From Roseimicrobium sp. ORNL1 (GTDB lineage: Bacteria > Verrucomicrobiota > Verrucomicrobiia > Verrucomicrobiales > Verrucomicrobiaceae): 64,000 bases of DNA. This document shows, piece after piece, positions 45,401 to 53,549 of the stretch (within the stretch, counting starts at the first letter, position 1; every line of letters begins with the position of its first letter). A program made the position numbers and the translations under genes. The DNA lies in NCBI RefSeq assembly GCF_011044495.1, contig NZ_CP049143.1:1550001-1614000 (forward strand). The letters are read 5' to 3'. The notes below the pieces were generated by a model, which was given only the letters and a program-made list of their open reading frames with translations, searched no databases and was not told the origin of the DNA.

Positions 45401-45581
45401 GCCGCAGATCGGCCTTTCGCTTCTTGGCATCGAAACCATGACACGCGAAGCAGTTGTCCGAGAGGATGGGCCTCACATCACGATTGAAGTTAATCTTCCC
45501 CGCGGCCCATGCGTGATGGGCCGGCACAAGGAGAGCAGTCAGCGCAAGGCATGACGTGAGCGGTGAGAGGAAGGTCTTCAT
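42456..45581 (-). CDS. Secreted cytochrome-domain DUF1549/DUF1553 protein
   Basis: The product has about 1041 residues. A signal peptide is followed by a cytochrome-c-like domain with one haem site (CFACH at about residues 44-48) and a DUF1549 part ([40 protein letters not shown]). The middle has a lectin/LamG-like domain ([17 protein letters not shown]). The C-terminal DUF1553 domain includes [12 protein letters not shown] upstream and [21 protein letters not shown]. Such proteins are a hallmark of PVC bacteria. The start at 45581 gives the signal peptide. Function is unknown but is linked with DUF1501. Confidence 0.92.
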   Translation of the reverse strand: [1041 protein letters not shown]

Positions 45582-45754
45582 GCGGTCAGCGTAGAAGGCG
45601 GATCGGAGCACCAGCGGTTACGAAGGAGACGCCCCCTCTCTTGCCTTTGGGTCGTGCGCAGAGGCGTCTGGAAAAGGATAGCACACCAGGCGAGGCAGCA
45701 TTCTCCATGGGAGGAGACTCTCTTCTCGCTAGCCCCGCCTTGGCATCAGGGCAC

Positions 45755-45834
45755 AAAAAAGCGAACCCGCTGGGTTGACTCTAGGAAAAAAACCCCCAAA
45801 ACCTAGAGGACAATGATCAGCGGGTTCGCTTTGT
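45755..45834 (-). ncRNA. Candidate small structured RNA ending in a T-run
   Basis: On the minus strand, a 15-base stem (45818-45832 pairing with 45758-45772; GCGAACCCGCTG core) encloses a 7-base inner stem (45802-45808 with 45779-45785) and a G/T-rich loop. It is followed directly by six T residues (45755-45760), the form of an intrinsic terminator. A CATAAT box at 45845-45840 would place a start near 45833, so the whole transcript could be about 80 bases. The 331-base gap 45582-45912 separates divergent genes, so no neighbouring gene needs this terminator. It might instead be only a terminator of an antisense transcript. Confidence 0.45.
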
Positions 45835-45912
45835 AGGAAATTATGCCGTCCAATTCCTTCTGCAAAGAAAAATCGTTGGGGACCCGCAGGATTTTCTAAC
45901 TTTTGCCCTAAA

Positions 45913-46677
45913 TTGACTGTGCATCGTGATTACAACGTAAAATTTGGCCCCCTTTGGGTGGTCTTCTGTCTGGCATTTTTCGGTTTAACAGACGTCCGCG
46001 GGCAGGTTCCGAGTCAGGCCCGACAGCTCGTTGTGGCCGTCGCGCCGGACTGGGATTCCATGCGCGCCTCCCTCCAGTGCTGGGAGCGGGAATCGGCCAC
46101 TTCTCCTTGGAAACCCGCCTTCAAATCGCCTTGGCCCGTGCTCCTGGGAAAGAAGGGAATGGCTTGGGGGCGAGGGGTTTCAACGCCCACAGATTCCTCG
46201 ATCCCCTGGAAAATGGAAAAGGATGGCAAGGCGCCAGCCGGGGTTTTTGAGTTGGGCCGACTCCATGGTTATGCAGCGGGCCCTCCTCAGGGATCGGACT
46301 GGCCCTACCTTCAGGTTGGCCCTTATGACGCATGGGTGGATGATCCTCGTCTGCCCCACTACAACCAGCATGTCCGCGTGGATCCGGAGAACATTCCCTC
46401 GTGGTTCGAGAGCCAGCGCATGAGGCTGGGCGATGCCGCCTACAAGTGGCTGCTGGAAATTCGCCACAATACAAATCCTCCACAGCCTGGTTACGGCAGC
46501 GCCATTTTCTTCCACGTGCGCCGCGGCCCCGACCGTCCCAGCGCCGGCTGCACCACCATGGCAGTGGAGAATCTGGAAAACATGATCCGCTGGATTCGGG
46601 AGGAAAAACGCCCGTACTACGTGCTGCTTCCCAAGGCGGAGTATGACAAGGTTCGGAAGTCGTGGGGGCTGCCGTGA
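45913..46677 (+). CDS. L,D-transpeptidase-like secreted protein
   Basis: The product has about 254 residues with an N-terminal export segment (LWVVFCLAFFGLTDVRGQ). The catalytic region SAIFFHVRRGPDRPSAGC has the histidine and the cysteine of YkuD-type L,D-transpeptidases (H-x-SxGC pattern), preceded by DGKAPAGVFELG. Such enzymes cross-link peptidoglycan or attach proteins to it. The start is unclear: TTG at 45913 or GTG at 45919 are possible. Confidence 0.85.
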   Translation: MTVHRDYNVKFGPLWVVFCLAFFGLTDVRGQVPSQARQLVVAVAPDWDSMRASLQCWERESATSPWKPAFKSPWPVLLGKKGMAWGRGVSTPTDSSIPWKMEKDGKAPAGVFELGRLHGYAAGPPQGSDWPYLQVGPYDAWVDDPRLPHYNQHVRVDPENIPSWFESQRMRLGDAAYKWLLEIRHNTNPPQPGYGSAIFFHVRRGPDRPSAGCTTMAVENLENMIRWIREEKRPYYVLLPKAEYDKVRKSWGLP

Positions 46678-46798
46678 CTTGAGTAGTCAGTAGTCGATGG
46701 TTGGCGAGAAACGTGTTTTCATTGTCAAAACACTCCCGACTCTTTCTGACGACTGACCCACTGCTTACTGCTTACTGCTTACTGCTTACTCACCCCCC

Positions 46799-46975
46799 AT
46801 GCCCACCGTCACCTGCCCCACCTGCTTCGAGGAATTTGATGTCCCGGCGCCTTACATTACCGAGGTGCCTTGCACGGTGGACTATGATTGCGAGGTGTGT
46901 TGTCGTCCCATGAGCATCGACTTCTGGGAGGAGGACGGCGAGGTGGTGGCGCAGGCGAGTGGGCTGGCTGAGTAA
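46799..46975 (+). CDS. CPXCG-motif cysteine-rich protein
   Basis: This 58-residue protein has two CxxC pairs (CPTC at residues 6-9; CEVCC at 31-35) and the FDVPAP segment of the small CPXCG family, so a zinc ribbon is likely. Function is unknown. The short reading frame is clear and its codons fit the surrounding genes. A tandem repeat of CTGCTTA (four units, 46761-46788) stands just upstream. Confidence 0.8.
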   Translation: MPTVTCPTCFEEFDVPAPYITEVPCTVDYDCEVCCRPMSIDFWEEDGEVVAQASGLAE

Positions 46976-47080
46976 TTGCCAACTCCCTGGAAAGAGCAGA
47001 TAATCCATCTTGTAGAGCCATCCGTACGGGCGGGTGGGCTTGCCACGTTTCGCCATCCTCTACTAGCATGCGCCCTCGCC

Positions 47081-47944
47081 ATGACCCGGTTTCTCCGCAG
47101 CTATTTCCACACCGAGAGGGATGCCCTTCGCGGGGCGCTCTATCATACGGTGCGCGCGGGGCATCTCGTGGCGGACAAGGCTCACCACGTGGATCGCGAA
47201 ACGCTTGCGGGGCATGAGCTGGTCTATTGCCTCCGTGGCGCCGGTTCCGTCCGCGTCGCTGGCAGGACCCATCGTGTGAAAGCTCGAGGGCTCTACTGGA
47301 TCTCCTGCTGGCATCCCCATTCCTACCGCGCGGATGCCACGGATCCGTGGGAGCTCTACTGGGTGCGCATTGATGGCCCCGGTCTCGATGCCCTGGCGAA
47401 AATCCTGCGCATTTCCGATCTGCCGGTTTTTCCTGCACTGGATGATGCCGCAGTGAAGTCCTGCTTTGGCGACATCTTTGAAATCTTCGATGCACCCTCG
47501 CCGGCCAGCCCCGCGCGCATGCATGCGAGTCTCGCCCGTCTGCTGGCCATGCTCTACGAGAGCCGCTTCCGCGATGTGGCAGACATGGACGCGCTGACGT
47601 CCGTGCCGAGTGCCCTGGAGCGTCCGCTGGTGCGCATGCGTCAGCACTATGCAGACCCGCTGCGCCTCGCCGATCTCTCCGGGCTGGCGGGCATGAGCGT
47701 GAGTCATTTCATCCGCACGTTCAAGCGCAGCATGGGCACCAGCCCCATCGACTGGCTGCGTCGTGAGCGCATCAGTCAGGCAAAACGGCGTCTCATCGAT
47801 ACGGACGAGCCCGTGAAGGAAATCGCCCGGCAGTGCGGCTACCGCGATCCCTACTTCTTCAGCAAGGACTTCAAGAAGCTCACCGGCCTGCCGCCTTCCA
47901 GCTACCGTGAGCGCGAGCGTGGCGCTCGTCCGCCGGTGAGCTAG
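47081..47944 (+). CDS. AraC-family transcriptional regulator
   Basis: This is a 287-residue regulator. The N-terminal cupin-type sensor (about 20-140; GHELVYCLRGAGSVRVAGR) precedes an AraC helix-turn-helix domain (about 190-285): LRLADLSGLAGMSVSHFIRTF, then VKEIARQCGYRDPYFFSKDF. The ATG at 47081 starts a good N-terminus (MTRFLRSYFHTERD). Ligand is likely a sugar or related compound. It is convergent with chrA. Confidence 0.88.
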   Translation: MTRFLRSYFHTERDALRGALYHTVRAGHLVADKAHHVDRETLAGHELVYCLRGAGSVRVAGRTHRVKARGLYWISCWHPHSYRADATDPWELYWVRIDGPGLDALAKILRISDLPVFPALDDAAVKSCFGDIFEIFDAPSPASPARMHASLARLLAMLYESRFRDVADMDALTSVPSALERPLVRMRQHYADPLRLADLSGLAGMSVSHFIRTFKRSMGTSPIDWLRRERISQAKRRLIDTDEPVKEIARQCGYRDPYFFSKDFKKLTGLPPSSYRERERGARPPVS

Positions 47945-47956
47945 CCGAGGGTTTCG

Positions 47957-49279
47957 TCACGGCACCATCACCAGCATCTTCCACACCAGTCCCAGCAAGG
48001 CGCACACGCCGATGGTCTGGACGACTCCCGCCTTGAAGCGCGTCAGCGCGATGAAGGCGGCGATGGAAACCACCAGCACATACCAGTCGAATCCTCCGGT
48101 CGGCGGACGCAGCGCGTGCCAGGCGAACCACACGGCGAGATTCACGATCACGCCCACCACCGCAGCCGTGATGGCCGTGAGCATGATCGAGAGTGTGGGA
48201 CGCGAGCGCAGGTGCTCCACATGCGGTCCGCCGAGGAAGACAAAAAGGAAGCAGGGCAGGAAGGTGGCCCACGTGGTGATGAGTGCGCCCAGGGTGCCTG
48301 CGACGAGCGGGCTCATTTCCCCAGGATGCTGCCAGGCACCGACAAAGCCCACGAATTGCAACACCATGATCAGCGGCCCTGGCGTGGTCTCCGCGAGGGC
48401 GAGGCCACTCATCATCTGCGGCTGCGTGAGCCAGCCATGATGCTCCACCGCCTGCTGCGCCACATATGGCAGCACCGCATAGGCACCGCCGAAGGTCATG
48501 AGCGCTGCCTTGCTGAAGAACACACCCTGCCGGAAAATCACACTCGCCCAGCCCTGCCACAGGCCCATGAGCAGAATGGGAATCCACCAGAGCGTGCAGG
48601 CGACCAGGGTGATCTTCAGCGTCCGCGCCCACGTGGCCTGCTTGCAGGGGGGGAGCTTGAGAAATCCCTTCTCGCTGTCGTCGTCTTCGTCGCCATGTGA
48701 CTTGGTGGCGGGGAATTGGGTGGGTGAGATCCGCGAGCCAATCCAGCCAATCGCCGCAGCGGCGAGGATGATTAGCACAAAGGAAATCTTGAAGTAGAAG
48801 ATGGCCACGAACGACGCGGCTGCCAGCAGCCACAGCGCAGGAGTCTTGAGCGCCTTTTTCCCGATGCGCAGCCCGGCACTGGCGATGATGGCAATCACAG
48901 CGGGCACGAGACCGTAGAAGATGGACTTCACCCAGCTCACATCCCCATGGCTCATGTACAGCCAGCTCAGCGCCCAGAGGATGAGGATGGAGGGCAGCAC
49001 AAACAAACCACCCGCCGCGATGCCCCCGCGCGCGCCATGCAACCGCCAGCCCAGGTAGGTGGCGAGCTGCTGCGCCTCCGGTCCAGGAAGCAGCATGCAG
49101 AAATTCAACGCATGTAGAAAATGTGGCTCACTGATCCAGCGGCGCTTTTCCACCAGCTCCTTGTGCATAATGGCAATCTGACCCGCAGGACCGCCGAAGC
49201 TGATGAACCCGAGCTTGATCCAGAATTGCAGCGCTTCCCGGAACGTTGGAAAGGCGGGTCCGGGGGCAATTTCAGGCAT
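47957..49279 (-). CDS. chrA: Chromate transporter ChrA, two-domain form
   Basis: The product has about 440 residues with about ten to twelve hydrophobic segments. The signature FGGPAGQIAIMHKELVEKRRW is in the N-terminal half, and the related FGGAYAVLPYVAQQAVEHHGWL in the C-terminal half shows the internal duplication of long-chain ChrA proteins. These exporters extrude chromate using the proton gradient and give resistance to it. The start is the ATG at 49279. Confidence 0.93.
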   Translation of the reverse strand: MPEIAPGPAFPTFREALQFWIKLGFISFGGPAGQIAIMHKELVEKRRWISEPHFLHALNFCMLLPGPEAQQLATYLGWRLHGARGGIAAGGLFVLPSILILWALSWLYMSHGDVSWVKSIFYGLVPAVIAIIASAGLRIGKKALKTPALWLLAAASFVAIFYFKISFVLIILAAAAIGWIGSRISPTQFPATKSHGDEDDDSEKGFLKLPPCKQATWARTLKITLVACTLWWIPILLMGLWQGWASVIFRQGVFFSKAALMTFGGAYAVLPYVAQQAVEHHGWLTQPQMMSGLALAETTPGPLIMVLQFVGFVGAWQHPGEMSPLVAGTLGALITTWATFLPCFLFVFLGGPHVEHLRSRPTLSIMLTAITAAVVGVIVNLAVWFAWHALRPPTGGFDWYVLVVSIAAFIALTRFKAGVVQTIGVCALLGLVWKMLVMVP

Positions 49280-49384
49280 GACTCATGCTGAAGAGTCGAT
49301 GTAATATTCCAAGTGACTTTTTTGGGGACGAACAACGTCTGTAGGGACGTTGTCATCAAAACAAACCATCTCGCTTCCACCGCC

Positions 49385-49933
49385 ATGAAGACTTTCGCAC
49401 TGCTCCCACTCGCATGCGCTCTCATCGCCGTCACCGCGCACGCTGCACCACCCAAGCAGGCTGCCATCGTCACCAAGGGCAAGAATGTGTCCTCAGGCAA
49501 TCTCAGCCTGAACATCGCCACCATTCCCACCCCACCGACTGGAACCACTCAGGTGGACCGGGGCAGCAGTGGGAGCATTGATCGACAGACCTACACCACA
49601 CCTACGGGCACGGTGATTACCCGTGATGGACGTGGTCGCATCATCGCCAGCTCCACCACGACCACGGCGGGAGAGACTTCCACCACGACGCATCGCGATG
49701 GTGATGGCCGCATCATTGGCAACACCTACAAATCGCCGACCGGCACCGAGTATACTCGCAATGCCCGCGGCGTAATTACTACCACGGCTACCACGACCAC
49801 GGCAGGCGAGACTTCCACCACGACCTACCGCGACGGCAGCGGTCGCATCATCGGCACCAAGTACGTGAGCCCTATCGGCAGCGTGACCTACCGCGATGGC
49901 GATGGCCGCATTACGGGACCGGATTTCAAGTGA
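49385..49933 (+). CDS. Exported Thr-rich repeat protein
   Basis: The product has about 182 residues. A signal peptide (FALLPLACALIAVTAHA) is followed by a Gly/Ser/Thr-rich region. Three to four near-identical repeats carry DGRGRIIASSTTTTAGETS-type segments (about 75 bases long at DNA level) with RDGDGRIIG units. No catalytic motif is seen. The repeats resemble RHS/YD-like or adhesin-style sequence. Confidence 0.65.
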   Translation: MKTFALLPLACALIAVTAHAAPPKQAAIVTKGKNVSSGNLSLNIATIPTPPTGTTQVDRGSSGSIDRQTYTTPTGTVITRDGRGRIIASSTTTTAGETSTTTHRDGDGRIIGNTYKSPTGTEYTRNARGVITTTATTTTAGETSTTTYRDGSGRIIGTKYVSPIGSVTYRDGDGRITGPDFK

Positions 49934-49940
49934 GCAAGAG

Positions 49941-49970
49941 CGGGCTCGCTGGTGCGAGCCCGAACCTTGG
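49941..49970. terminator. Hairpin between convergent genes
   Basis: A 9-base stem CGGGCTCGC/GCGAGCCCG with a 4-base loop (49941-49962) lies just after the stop of the repeat protein and before the end of the opposite lipoprotein gene. A weak T stretch (GGTTTT) follows on the plus strand. Confidence 0.55.
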
Positions 49971-49981
49971 TTTTACTTAAA

Positions 49982-50311
49982 TCATTTGAATCGGATGGCC
50001 ACGCCGCTGGCAAAGCGTGTAATCGCCCAGCCGTCGTTGATCAGGCCTTCATCGGTGATGATCACCGCATTTGCGCCCAGTGTGGCAGCTTTCGCCCGGA
50101 GACCATTATGCATTTTGGCTACTTCGGACGGGCCAAATCCCAATGCGTCAACGGCTCCCAGCTCTTCATAGCTGCGTTCCGGGCGGGTCTTGAGAATCTC
50201 CACGAGGTTGGGATTCGTCGAAGCATAGGTCCCCTTGGACGTCTTGGTGACTTGAACATTGGCGCAAGAAGCGAGCGTGAGGGCAACGAGGCAGCAAAGA
50301 ATGATTTTCAT
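49982..50311 (-). CDS. Small lipoprotein, first of two paralogues
   Basis: The product has about 109 residues with a lipobox ending in LASC. The mature part ends with AATLGANAVIITDEG and a final IRFK; the same pattern appears in the neighbouring gene at 50313. No family is named here, though the form resembles small outer-membrane lipoproteins of the DUF4156 type. Confidence 0.6.
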   Translation of the reverse strand: MKIILCCLVALTLASCANVQVTKTSKGTYASTNPNLVEILKTRPERSYEELGAVDALGFGPSEVAKMHNGLRAKAATLGANAVIITDEGLINDGWAITRFASGVAIRFK

Positions 50312-50312
50312 G

Positions 50313-50705
50313 TTACTTGAATTTGATTACTGAAGCAGTGGCGCGGGTGTACAGCCCATTGATGGGAGCTTCGGACGGACTGACAGCTCCCAGATATACG
50401 GGGCCACCCACGCGCTTGAAGATGATGGCATCGCCTCCCAGAGTCGCAGCCCGCTTCTTGAAGAACGATTCCGGAGCACCATTTGCCTGGATGTCCGCCA
50501 CCAGATCGTATTTACGGGCAGGTGGTTCGCTGAAGACCTCGATCGGCGCCTTCGGTCTTGCGGCAAGGGTCATGTAGACCTGCTCTGCGTGATCCTGATA
50601 CACGCAGGAACTGAAAGTGAGGCAGAGTATGACCGTCGCGGATAATCCCCCGATTTTGCAGACTACGGATAAGGCGTGATGAAATAGCGGTGAGCGGAGA
50701 GACAT
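50313..50705 (-). CDS. Small lipoprotein, second of two paralogues
   Basis: The product has about 130 residues with a signal peptide ending in FSSC. Its body (AATLGGDAIIFKRVGG, ending IKFK) mirrors the next gene. Only one base separates them, so they are one operon that likely arose by duplication. Function unknown. Confidence 0.6.
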   Translation of the reverse strand: MSLRSPLFHHALSVVCKIGGLSATVILCLTFSSCVYQDHAEQVYMTLAARPKAPIEVFSEPPARKYDLVADIQANGAPESFFKKRAATLGGDAIIFKRVGGPVYLGAVSPSEAPINGLYTRATASVIKFK

Positions 50706-50864
50706 GATTTTCTCGGTCTCTTCATGAAGACTTTTCCCGGAGAGTCAAGGAGTTTGGTGATGGTGTATCCAACTCTGAGACAGTTATGCATGGCTATGAC
50801 CAGGATAAAGGATTGGTGTTGCGGCAGGTTGGCCAAAAACCTGAGTCAAGAACACCAGTCACTC

Positions 50865-51374
50865 CTAGTCCATCTCCCAGTCGTTATGCGGCAGGAATGG
50901 CTGGATGCTGCCGACGTCTGCCATCTCTTTCGCAAAGGCCGTGCTCATGAATTCGGCCGAGGGAATGATGCTTACGCGTCCGAGATCGAGCCGGTCCGCA
51001 TCCCAGCATGTGCCGATGGTCGGGTCATCGTGATGGTGACCGTCCGTGTGCCACGTGCAGGCATAGTGGAGCAGCTCGAATTGATCGTCGGAAATGTTCG
51101 CGAGCCATTCCTTGCGTAGCTGCGTGGCGAACTCCGCGCCACGTCCTCCGTGGCCGTGATCCCAGCCGTCATTGGTGCGACGGCTGTCATGAAATACCGA
51201 GAAGAGCCGCACCACCACCGGGTCCGCGCCGGTCTTCGTGGCGAGCAGCAGGCCATTGCGTCGCACCCGCTTCCAATGGGCAGGTCCGTGGATGGAGGTC
51301 AGCTGCCCTTGGAACTTGGAAGTGATGTACTGCCAGAGCAGGGCTTCTTCGAAGGGCAGGGGAGTGACGGGCAT
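50865..51374 (-). CDS. HD-domain phosphohydrolase-like protein
   Basis: The product has about 169 residues. HD residues are visible: His in SIHGPAHWKRV, His-Asp in SVFHDSRRTND and a late Asp in CWDADRLDLGR, which together would bind metal. HD proteins hydrolyse phosphate esters, often of nucleotides. The start at 51374 lies only 8 bases from the target duplication of the adjacent insertion sequence, so its native ribosome binding region and promoter were probably displaced. Confidence 0.82.
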   Translation of the reverse strand: MPVTPLPFEEALLWQYITSKFQGQLTSIHGPAHWKRVRRNGLLLATKTGADPVVVRLFSVFHDSRRTNDGWDHGHGGRGAEFATQLRKEWLANISDDQFELLHYACTWHTDGHHHDDPTIGTCWDADRLDLGRVSIIPSAEFMSTAFAKEMADVGSIQPFLPHNDWEMD

Positions 51375-51386
51375 GGTAAAGCCTAG

Positions 51387-52266
51387 GGCGTGTTTTAGAA
51401 ATGGTATTTGATAGCATTGAGAACGCAAGCTAGCTGAACAAAGGCGAGGAAGGTGGCAGCAAGTTTGTCGAGGCGGCGGTCGATGCGAAGGAAGGTTTTG
51501 AGGCGTTGGAAGAAGTTTTCCACTTGGTGACGCTTGCGATACCAGCCTTTATGATGTGCGGCTGGCTGCTTGCGTCCCTCGCGTGCGGGCACGCAAACGC
51601 CCACACCGCGGTCCTCCCAATGGTCACGCAAGGCATCGACATCATAGGCTTTGTCTCCCACCAGCGTACAGCCTTTGGGCACGGCCTTGGTCAACTCGAG
51701 AGCCACTGTAGATTCATGAACCTGTCCGGCACTCAGCTTCACGCAACAGGCCATGCCTTTGGTATCTACCAAGGCGTGAACCTTGGTGTTGGCCCCGCCC
51801 TTGGTGCGCCCGATGGCATTGGCTTGGACTCCTCCATGTCCGCCATTGGCAAACTGATGCACCTTGCAGCACGTAGCATCCATGTGGCGCAGCTTGCCTG
51901 TGGTGTAGCGTGCCAGCCTGCCTAAAAGGCGCTGCCAAAGGCCACCCGCCAGCCAGCGACGAAAGCGACCGTACACTGTCTCCCAAGGGCCAAACCCCTC
52001 AGGCAGGTCCCGCCATGGGGCTCCTGTACGCAGCACCCAGACAATGCCCTCCAGCATCAACCGCACATCCTTGGAAGGACGGCCACGCCGGCGTCTCCTT
52101 TTGGATCGAATCGAAAAATCTTTCTCCGACCGCTTACGTTAATTTTTTTAGCGCCTCCCAGCGGGCGTCCGACAGCCACAAACGTTTGATTGGTTGCATC
52201 GCAATCACCTATCACTCAAGAACATTGCCCAGGCAATCTCGTCGTCCTACATTATCAAAACACGCC
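51387..52266 (-). mobile_element. IS5-family (IS427-group) insertion sequence
   Basis: The element is 880 bases long. The ends carry an inverted repeat GGCGTGTTTT (51387-51396, inverted at 52257-52266). The flanks show the same 4-base CTAG on both sides (51383-51386 and 52267-52270), a target-site duplication. The transposase is described separately. The insertion lies directly before the start of the HD gene. Confidence 0.85.
51395..52199 (-). pseudogene. IS427-group transposase split by a frameshift
   Basis: The main frame (from about 52138 to 51395) gives IS5-family DDE transposase sequence: GIVWVLRTGAPWRDLPE, then DATCCKVHQFANGG, LVGDKAYDVDALRDHW and the late KRHQVENFFQRLK. The usual N-terminus MQPIKRLWLSDARWEALKKL begins at 52199 in another frame and stops at 52134. 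The break lies next to a run of seven A residues. IS427 elements often use programmed frameshifting, so it could still be active; a simple frameshift mutation is the alternative. Confidence 0.75.
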
Positions 52267-52290
52267 CTAGCACATCGGATGGCAGCAGGA

Positions 52291-52410
52291 CAGGAGGTTA
52301 GGCGTCCTCGCCTGACGGTGGAAGTTGGGTCTCCGGCCTGACCAGCATCATCCTTTTCGGTCAGGCCAGAGGCCTAACCACCGCTGTCAGACCGGAGGTC
52401 TAACCTCCCT
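52291..52410. repeat. Long inverted-repeat element (type E)
   Basis: Arms GAGGTTAGGCGTCC...GACGGTGG (52293-52321) and CCACCGCTGTCAG...CTAACCTC (52378-52408) pair, with an inner palindrome of GGCCTGACC/GGTCAGGCC. It ends at the stop codon of the NagB-like gene. Confidence 0.75.
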
Positions 52411-53349
52411 CTAGTGCATCTCCACCGCAACGGAGCCGATGCCGCCGCGGAAGTAGTTGAACTGCACATTCGGATGGTCTGCCAGCAATGACATCGGAAC
52501 GGCGGAGTCAGCGATGCCTTTGGAAATCATGAACGCCGTCAGGCGCTGGCCAAGCGGATTGTCATGCGCGCCGGCGTGCCAGATGCTCACCTTGTCTGCC
52601 ATCCAGGTTTCCTTGGGGCCCACGGTGATGGCCATCTTCGGCACCATGGTCACGTTGCCACCGCCGCTGGTGCGCGCGTTCTGGGCGAGCGTGACGGGGT
52701 GCAGTTCCACCACGCGGGTGCCGAGCTTGCGGTACTCTTCAGGTGAGGGCGGCGCGCTCTTGTACTTGCCGGCGCGCTTGAGGGGATCGTTGAAGGCCCA
52801 GTGTTTGATGTCGCCCTGCCCGCCCTGCATCACCGCGCAGCGCACGCCGGCCTTCCAGGTCTTGGTAAAGGCGGCGATATCTGCTGTGGGGAAGTGCAGG
52901 TTCGCGTCCGGCATCACCAGCTTGCGGTCGATGCGGCGGAAGCAGAGTTCGCGGTCGGCCTTCTCAAAGGAAAGCGGGTGGGTGATGGGCACTTCCTTCT
53001 TGGTGGCGGCATCATACCACTCATCCATGCCCCAGAAGTGCGCCGTCTTCAGCGAGATGCCCAACTCATTCACGAGACGGGCCACGAGCGGAAGCTGCTC
53101 CGTGGGTCCAATGGGGCCGCAAATGCCCACGGGATTGTCCGCGGTGGACTGGCGCCAGGCGTTGATGTACTCCAGTGCCTCGGCCAGGTAGAAGTCCTCC
53201 AGCGTGTCATACATCACGACTTTGAACCCGGGCCGCGAAAGCTGCTGCAGGTCACGCACGGAAAGACGGGCGGCGTCGTTGATCAGGGAGTCATCGAGCG
53301 TGGTGTAGTCCCACCAATCGGGGGCGATGTGGCTTTGTTTGCGAGGCAT
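52411..53349 (-). CDS. NagB-like sugar-phosphate isomerase/deaminase
   Basis: The product has about 312 residues. It resembles glucosamine-6-phosphate deaminase-like proteins: [13 protein letters not shown] near residue 75, [10 protein letters not shown] near 105 with the acidic active-site region, [16 protein letters not shown] (about 165) and [15 protein letters not shown] near 245. True NagB has GxG-HIAFNEP here; HWAFND is a variation, so the substrate may differ. The start at 53349 avoids an unconserved upstream extension. Confidence 0.8.
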   Translation of the reverse strand: MPRKQSHIAPDWWDYTTLDDSLINDAARLSVRDLQQLSRPGFKVVMYDTLEDFYLAEALEYINAWRQSTADNPVGICGPIGPTEQLPLVARLVNELGISLKTAHFWGMDEWYDAATKKEVPITHPLSFEKADRELCFRRIDRKLVMPDANLHFPTADIAAFTKTWKAGVRCAVMQGGQGDIKHWAFNDPLKRAGKYKSAPPSPEEYRKLGTRVVELHPVTLAQNARTSGGGNVTMVPKMAITVGPKETWMADKVSIWHAGAHDNPLGQRLTAFMISKGIADSAVPMSLLADHPNVQFNYFRGGIGSVAVEMH

Positions 53350-53549
53350 GGGAAGAGCTGGAAAGAGAGAGAAGTTGGTTCGGTGGCGGCCTTCGAAACG
53401 TGGTGTCAGACGGTTTCTAGCCGCGCGATGCGGCATTAACTCACGGGCATCACAATTTTTCCAGAACAGGTGACCGGATGGTCATTCCTCATTCTGACTT
53501 CGTCATTTTTCGAGGAGGTGAGGCGGGCGGAAGGGGGCGGGATGACCTG

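Noticed and set aside
46761-46788. CRISPR-like tandem repeat
   Set aside because: Units are 7 bases with no spacers, so this is a simple sequence repeat.
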